From Robiginitomaculum sp. (GTDB taxonomy: Bacteria > Pseudomonadota > Alphaproteobacteria > Caulobacterales > Maricaulaceae): a stretch of DNA of 64,000 nt. How positions within the stretch are numbered: the first letter of the stretch is position 1; each line of letters begins with the position of its first letter. Shown piece by piece: positions 59,343-64,000 of the stretch. The position numbers were made by a program, and so were the translations under genes. The notes beneath the pieces were generated by a model. The model saw only the letters and a list, made by a program, of their open reading frames with translations. It was not told the origin of the DNA and searched no databases. Location: contig NVXG01000005.1 of assembly GCA_002733805.1 (NCBI GenBank), forward strand, positions 37,054 through 101,053, read 5' to 3'.

Positions 59343-60989
59343 ATGCAAGCTAAACCTAAAAATAAATCTACTAACCCTTCGGAGGAGGCCCATAGGAATT
59401 CAAAGAGGATTTTGCTTACAATAGGCGTGTCGTTCGCTGGGAAGCTCTTTGGCTTTCTCAGGATACAGCAGACTGCGGCTCTGTTGGGCGCAAGTTATTA
59501 CGCTGACGCGTTAGTGCTGTCTTTTCAGGTGTTGTGGCTCGTTGAGATCGTATTAATAAGCTCTGCAGTAGTGCCCAGTCTTGTTGTGCATTTCTATAAA
59601 CAAGAAACAGAAAAAGGGGAATATGCTGCAACCGTTCTATTTGCGCATGTAACCTTAATTTCTTGCATTATCGCCACTGTCTACGGTCTGGTGATTTTGT
59701 TTTATGCAAAGCAGATTGCTGTAATGATCGCTCCGGGGTTGCACCCGCAATCTATACAACTGTTTCAGGAGCTTATGTTAACTGGCGCTGCAATCCCCCT
59801 TGCTTTGGCTATTTCCCATTTTGCGAGCTTGCTAAACCGTTTGTTTGACAACGGTATTTGGTATTCCATTCCTCAAATTATTACCAATTTAGCTGGGTTA
59901 ACCGGACTTCTCACCGGGTATTATTTCTTTGGTCTTACGGGCGCTGCTTTGGCCATGATTGTTGGTCTTTTAGTCTCTGCCATCATTATGATTCTGGTGC
60001 AATTATACGTACTGCCAACTCATGTCAGAGCTAGGTTTTTCTCAAATATCAAGCAGTATTTTCCTGAAGTATTTAGTTTTTCCGGGCGCAAGACGTTTTG
60101 GGCTGCGGTTATGGCTTTGGTTGGTACAGCGTTCATTCAAGAAGCATATATCTATGTGGATATGGCGTTTGCTTCAATGGCCCGGGCCGAGGGGGGGGTC
60201 GGTATTTTGGGGTATGCCAGCAGACTGGCAACTTTGACCAACATGCTTGTGGTGGCATCAGCGTTTGTCATTCTGGAGCCGATTTGGGCCCGCTCATTTG
60301 CCGCGCGTGGTTCAGTTGCCGTGCATGATACGATTGCCACAGATGTTTTGTCTATCTTGTGTATTTTATCCATACCGTCTGCACTATTGATTTTTTATGG
60401 CGAGATGATCGCCAGTATTGTTTATGGTGGAAAAAACTGGAACCCAGAAGACCTCAAACTCTTGGGAAAATTAGTCAGCGCTTATGGTGGAGCCGTCGTC
60501 GGGTTTGGTCTGTCATTAATGTTGGCTCGTATTTTGAATATTCTTGGCTTTCCTTTCTGGATCGCTGTGGTTAATGGCATTTGCCTACCCATCAAAATTA
60601 TCATCAGCTATTTTATGGTTGCGCGATACGGTCTTGTCGGGCTTGCCTTATCGACGACATTTATCGTGTTTTTGCAAAGCACTGGATACAGCATTGTTGC
60701 TTTGCGCACCGGGGGGCGGCAACTCTTTCAACTCTCAAATTTGAGTGCTTTGATGGTTTTTTACGCCAGTATTTTTCTGGCGACTTGGGCCGCTTCCCAA
60801 TGGGTGCCGCAGTCGCTTGTTTCTGTAGTTTTGGTTGCATGCGGGTTGTCCACTTGGGGGATTTTCATCGGCTGGTTGTTGAAACTTTCATTTGTGTCAT
60901 CACTATTTAATATGTTGAGCAATCTTAATTTTGAATCGAATATTTCATCAAAAAATAAAACGAAAAATGGGAATGACAGCGACAACTAA
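59343..60989 (+). CDS. MurJ/MVF-like polysaccharide flippase
   Basis: ~14 hydrophobic segments; FAGKLFGFLRIQQTAALLGASYYADALVLSFQVLWLVEIVLISSAVVPSLVVHFYKQ. Confidence 0.8.
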   Translation: MQAKPKNKSTNPSEEAHRNSKRILLTIGVSFAGKLFGFLRIQQTAALLGASYYADALVLSFQVLWLVEIVLISSAVVPSLVVHFYKQETEKGEYAATVLFAHVTLISCIIATVYGLVILFYAKQIAVMIAPGLHPQSIQLFQELMLTGAAIPLALAISHFASLLNRLFDNGIWYSIPQIITNLAGLTGLLTGYYFFGLTGAALAMIVGLLVSAIIMILVQLYVLPTHVRARFFSNIKQYFPEVFSFSGRKTFWAAVMALVGTAFIQEAYIYVDMAFASMARAEGGVGILGYASRLATLTNMLVVASAFVILEPIWARSFAARGSVAVHDTIATDVLSILCILSIPSALLIFYGEMIASIVYGGKNWNPEDLKLLGKLVSAYGGAVVGFGLSLMLARILNILGFPFWIAVVNGICLPIKIIISYFMVARYGLVGLALSTTFIVFLQSTGYSIVALRTGGRQLFQLSNLSALMVFYASIFLATWAASQWVPQSLVSVVLVACGLSTWGIFIGWLLKLSFVSSLFNMLSNLNFESNISSKNKTKNGNDSDN

Positions 60990-61002
60990 AAAGGCAAGGT
61001 CG

Positions 61003-61650
61003 CTACAAACTATTACGTTTTGATACTTTTGTTACGGTGAGAAATAAAAGCTTGAAATACAAACCTGTGTTGCGACGACTAACCCATCGTAAGTCTTGCT
61101 CAGTTCTGGCTTTCATGGAATCAACGCTTGGATCAATTTGCGCGAGCCCGGTAATTCCGGGGCGCAAAACGTGGCGATCAATCCATTCTTGGGGTTGGTA
61201 TTCAACTTCTTGTACTGCGACATCAGGTCGAACGCCAACCAAGGACATGTCTCCGATCAACACATTTAATAACTGAGGTAATTCATCAAGGTGCATGGGC
61301 CGAAGAAATCGGCCAACCCGGGTTATTCGAGGATCGTTCTTTGATGTGGTCTCGAACTCTGCGCGTTGTTCAGAAAGACTTTGTCCCGAGTCATTTTGTA
61401 TATCTCCAGAAGACCTGTTTTTCGCTTCCGTCATGGTTCGAAATTTTTTCATTTTAAATGGTTTTTGTTTCTGACCAATTCGATTTTGCATAAATAAAAT
61501 GGCCCCCCGATCTTCCAGCCAAATGAGCCCCGCAATAAATATAAAAACCGGAAGGGCAAGCAACAGACCAATCAGGCTAAAAAAGATATCAAACGCCCGG
61601 TTAAGCGTATCCTGAAATCTGTATGCTGGAATATTTGCTGAATGTTTCAT
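61003..61650 (-). CDS. Sugar transferase (polyprenyl glycosylphosphotransferase type)
   Basis: NRAFDIFFSLIGLLLALPVFIFIAGLIWLEDRGAILFMQNRIGQKQKPFKMKKFRTM...FLRPMHLDELPQLLNVLIGDMSLVGVRPDV. Confidence 0.93.
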   Translation of the reverse strand: MKHSANIPAYRFQDTLNRAFDIFFSLIGLLLALPVFIFIAGLIWLEDRGAILFMQNRIGQKQKPFKMKKFRTMTEAKNRSSGDIQNDSGQSLSEQRAEFETTSKNDPRITRVGRFLRPMHLDELPQLLNVLIGDMSLVGVRPDVAVQEVEYQPQEWIDRHVLRPGITGLAQIDPSVDSMKARTEQDLRWVSRRNTGLYFKLLFLTVTKVSKRNSL

Positions 61651-62660
61651 GTATGTATCTTGTAATAGGATTTATACCAGGAAATGAACTTTTCGATTCC
61701 CTCTTCGATCGAAACCTTGGGGCGAAAGTCAACCAACTCAATGAGATCATCAATATTGGCGCAGGTTCGCTGTACGTCCCCAGGCTGCATTGGAAGAAAA
61801 TTTTTCTTGGCTTCTACGCCCAATGATTTTTCAATGCATTCAATAAAGTACATCAGCTCTACCGATTGGTTGTTTCCGATATTATAAAGTTGATAGGGCG
61901 CATTGGAGGTGGCTGGATCCGGGTTGTTTCCATCCCAGGAAGGATTGGGCTGTGCAGTGCGGTCAAGTGTGCGAACTACGCCCTCAACAATATCATCAAT
62001 ATAGGTGAAGTCACGCTGGTGATTACCGTGATTGTAAATATCAATTGGTTCACCCGCCAGAATTTTCTTGGCAAACAAAATCGGCGACATATCAGGTCGG
62101 CCCCAAGGTCCATAAACAGTGAAAAAACGCAATCCGGTTACGGGTAATCCAAAAAGATGTGCATAAGTATGCGCCATGATCTCATTAGATTTTTTGGTCG
62201 CGGCGTAAATGCTCAGAGGATGATTGGTCGACTCATGAACATTATATGGAACATTGGTGTTTGCACCGTAAACAGAGCTGGAAGAAGCAAAAACCAAGTG
62301 TTCTACATTATTGTAGCGACAGCCTTCCAAAATATTTAGGAACCCCATCACATTACTGTCGATATAAGAATACGGATCCTGCAGCGAATACCGAACTCCT
62401 GCTTGCGCAGCAAGATTGACAACCCGATTTGGCTTATATTTTCTGAACAGGCCTACAATAGCATCCCGGTCTTTAAGATCGACAGGGTGGAAATGAAAGT
62501 TTGGATTGTCGTCAATTCGTTCAAGTCTGGCCTTTTTCAAACCGACATCATAATAATCATTCAGATTATCAATGCCGACGACATCTTCTCCCCGGTTTAA
62601 CAAAACTTCCGTTAGTTTGGCCCCAATAAACCCAGCCGCTCCGGTAACGATAATTTTCAT
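61647..62660 (-). CDS. NAD-dependent epimerase (UDP-glucuronate 4-epimerase-like)
   Basis: MKIIVTGAAGFIGAKLTEVLLNRGEDVVGIDNLNDYYDVGLKKARLERI...LSIYAATKKSNEIMAHTYAHLFGLPVTGLRFFTVYGPWGRPDM. Confidence 0.92.
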   Translation of the reverse strand: MKIIVTGAAGFIGAKLTEVLLNRGEDVVGIDNLNDYYDVGLKKARLERIDDNPNFHFHPVDLKDRDAIVGLFRKYKPNRVVNLAAQAGVRYSLQDPYSYIDSNVMGFLNILEGCRYNNVEHLVFASSSSVYGANTNVPYNVHESTNHPLSIYAATKKSNEIMAHTYAHLFGLPVTGLRFFTVYGPWGRPDMSPILFAKKILAGEPIDIYNHGNHQRDFTYIDDIVEGVVRTLDRTAQPNPSWDGNNPDPATSNAPYQLYNIGNNQSVELMYFIECIEKSLGVEAKKNFLPMQPGDVQRTCANIDDLIELVDFRPKVSIEEGIEKFISWYKSYYKIHT

Positions 62661-62904
62661 ACTAGCTCTCTTTAGAGTTCAAAATTTTATCCGCTGTTTC
62701 TATAAAGTTTGAAGTGCCCCTAGTTGTCCATCATCAGAACATTTGTCATTTGAGGTGGCTTACTGGATCTGAGTATTTGGCCTCATCTGGTTGATTGATA
62801 ATATGCCACTTGCCTTTGATGATGCAAGCGGCGCTGTTCGATAGTTTTACGTTTGATCCTTTCTCTTTGTTTAAGATGGTTTGTGCTGTCTAACGTCAGC
62901 ACCT

Positions 62905-64000
62905 ATGGGACAGAAATCGCAGACAAGACAGACGGGTGCCGCCAAGGCGATCAAAGATATCCGCCGGGCAACCCGCAAGCAATATTCGGCAGAAGAAAAG
63001 ATCCGTATTGTGTTGGACGGATTGTGTGGTGAAGAAAGCATTGCCGAGCTGTGCCGCATGAAGGCATCGCCCAGAGTATTTATTATAAATGGTCGAAGGA
63101 ATGCCTTGAGGCTGGCAAACGCCGGCTTGCAGATGATACGGCTCGTGCGGCTTCAACGGGTGAGGTCATAGCCCTTCGCCGAGAAGCCCGTGAGTTGAAA
63201 GAGGCCGTAGCCGAACAGACCTTAAAGTTTGAAATCATCCGCCTTGTGGAGCAATGGCATCGGCCCGTCAAACGAACCTTGGATAAACTGGGCGTACCCA
63301 GAACCGCGTTTTATCGCGGGGTTGCCCTCTATCAGATTGGAGGCGTTGGAAGATCAATCACCAAGGCTCTCCCGAGTCTGGAACCATATTCCTGATGACA
63401 TGCGCCAGCGCATCGTGGACCTGGCACTAGATGTTCCGGAACTATCTCCCCGGGAACTGGCTGTACGCTTCGCTGACACAGAAAATATTTTATCTCAGAG
63501 ACTTTCGTCTATCGGCTGCTTAAATCCCTTGATCTGATTACCAGCCCGGCATTTATCGTCATCAAGGCTGCTGATGAGTTCAGAGACAAGACAACGGCTA
63601 TTAATCAACTGTGGCAGGCCGACTTTACCTATCTGAAGGTCATCGGCTGGGGATGGATGTACTTATCGATGATCCTTGATGATTACTCGCGCTATATCAT
63701 TGCCTGGAAACTGTGCACGACCATGGAGATGAGCGATGTTACAGACACGCTGGACCGCGCCTTACAGGCATCTGGTTGTGACCAGGCCCATGTTGTGCAC
63801 AAGCCGAGACTGCTATCGGACAACGGATCCAGCTACGTCTCTGGCGAACTGGTCGAATGGCTGGTCGACAAGAAAACGGGCCACGTCAGGGGGGCACCGT
63901 ATCACCCGCAAACACAGGGTAAGATTGAGCGATGGCATCAGACTCTGAAGAATCGCAGCTTACTAGAAAATTACTGCTTCCCAGCAGACTTGGAAATGCA
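62905..64000 (+). pseudogene. IS3-family transposase, frameshifted, cut by window edge
   Basis: KQYSAEEKIRIVLDGLCGEESIAELCR (OrfA), EGIAQSIYYKWSKECLEAGKRRLADDTARAA, and integrase core NQLWQADFTYLKVIGWGWMYLSMILDDYSRYIIAWKL...SDNGSSYVSGELVEW...GAPYHPQTQGKIERWHQTLKNRSLLENY in different frames. Confidence 0.85.

Overview
This is a 64 kb stretch of an alphaproteobacterial chromosome: housekeeping blocks alternate with accessory or mobile segments. (1) 1-4694: end of a genomic island with two tyrosine integrases, a trypsin-like protease, an IS3 remnant and a Rap1a/thermonuclease fused ORF. It ends at a tRNA-Arg(ACG) 3' fragment that looks like an att site. (2) 4818-7872: decayed two-component signalling genes, then a TadG-like gene and tRNA-Arg(CCG). 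(3) ABC ATPase, zf-CHCC protein, polA, a hypothetical protein, then chvI-chvG-PTS EIIA-HPr-ahcY with no hprK in the usual place. (4) 20173-23592: a restriction-modification-like locus with a m5C methyltransferase, an HNH nuclease and an N6-adenine methyltransferase. (5) terC, SDR, cupin, ThDP enzyme, GMC oxidoreductase, histidine kinase, rpmH-rnpA-yidC-engB, a DUF1036 protein, HAD phosphatase, dapD, a DUF885 gene broken by one stop codon, MlaC and MlaA. (6) 40459-46646: a sahR-metF-split metH methionine-cycle operon. A 20-bp palindrome upstream of sahR recurs in imperfect form upstream of ahcY. (7) tRNA-Ser(CGA), then an AT-rich region with AlpA, a putative HUH endonuclease, a broken phosphoesterase and an IS1595-family element. 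(8) 50980-62660: a surface polysaccharide locus with NeuC-like, HisF2/HisH2 and WbpG-like genes, followed by a frameshifted IS3-family copy at the window edge. Best leads: the dual-methyltransferase HNH locus, the Rap1a-SNase fusion created by a 20-bp duplication, the AlpA/HUH element, the missing hprK, the shared SahR-type operators, the HisF-like protein lacking a catalytic Asp, and a pair of covarying palindromic repeats. Family calls come from motif recognition only; no searches were run.
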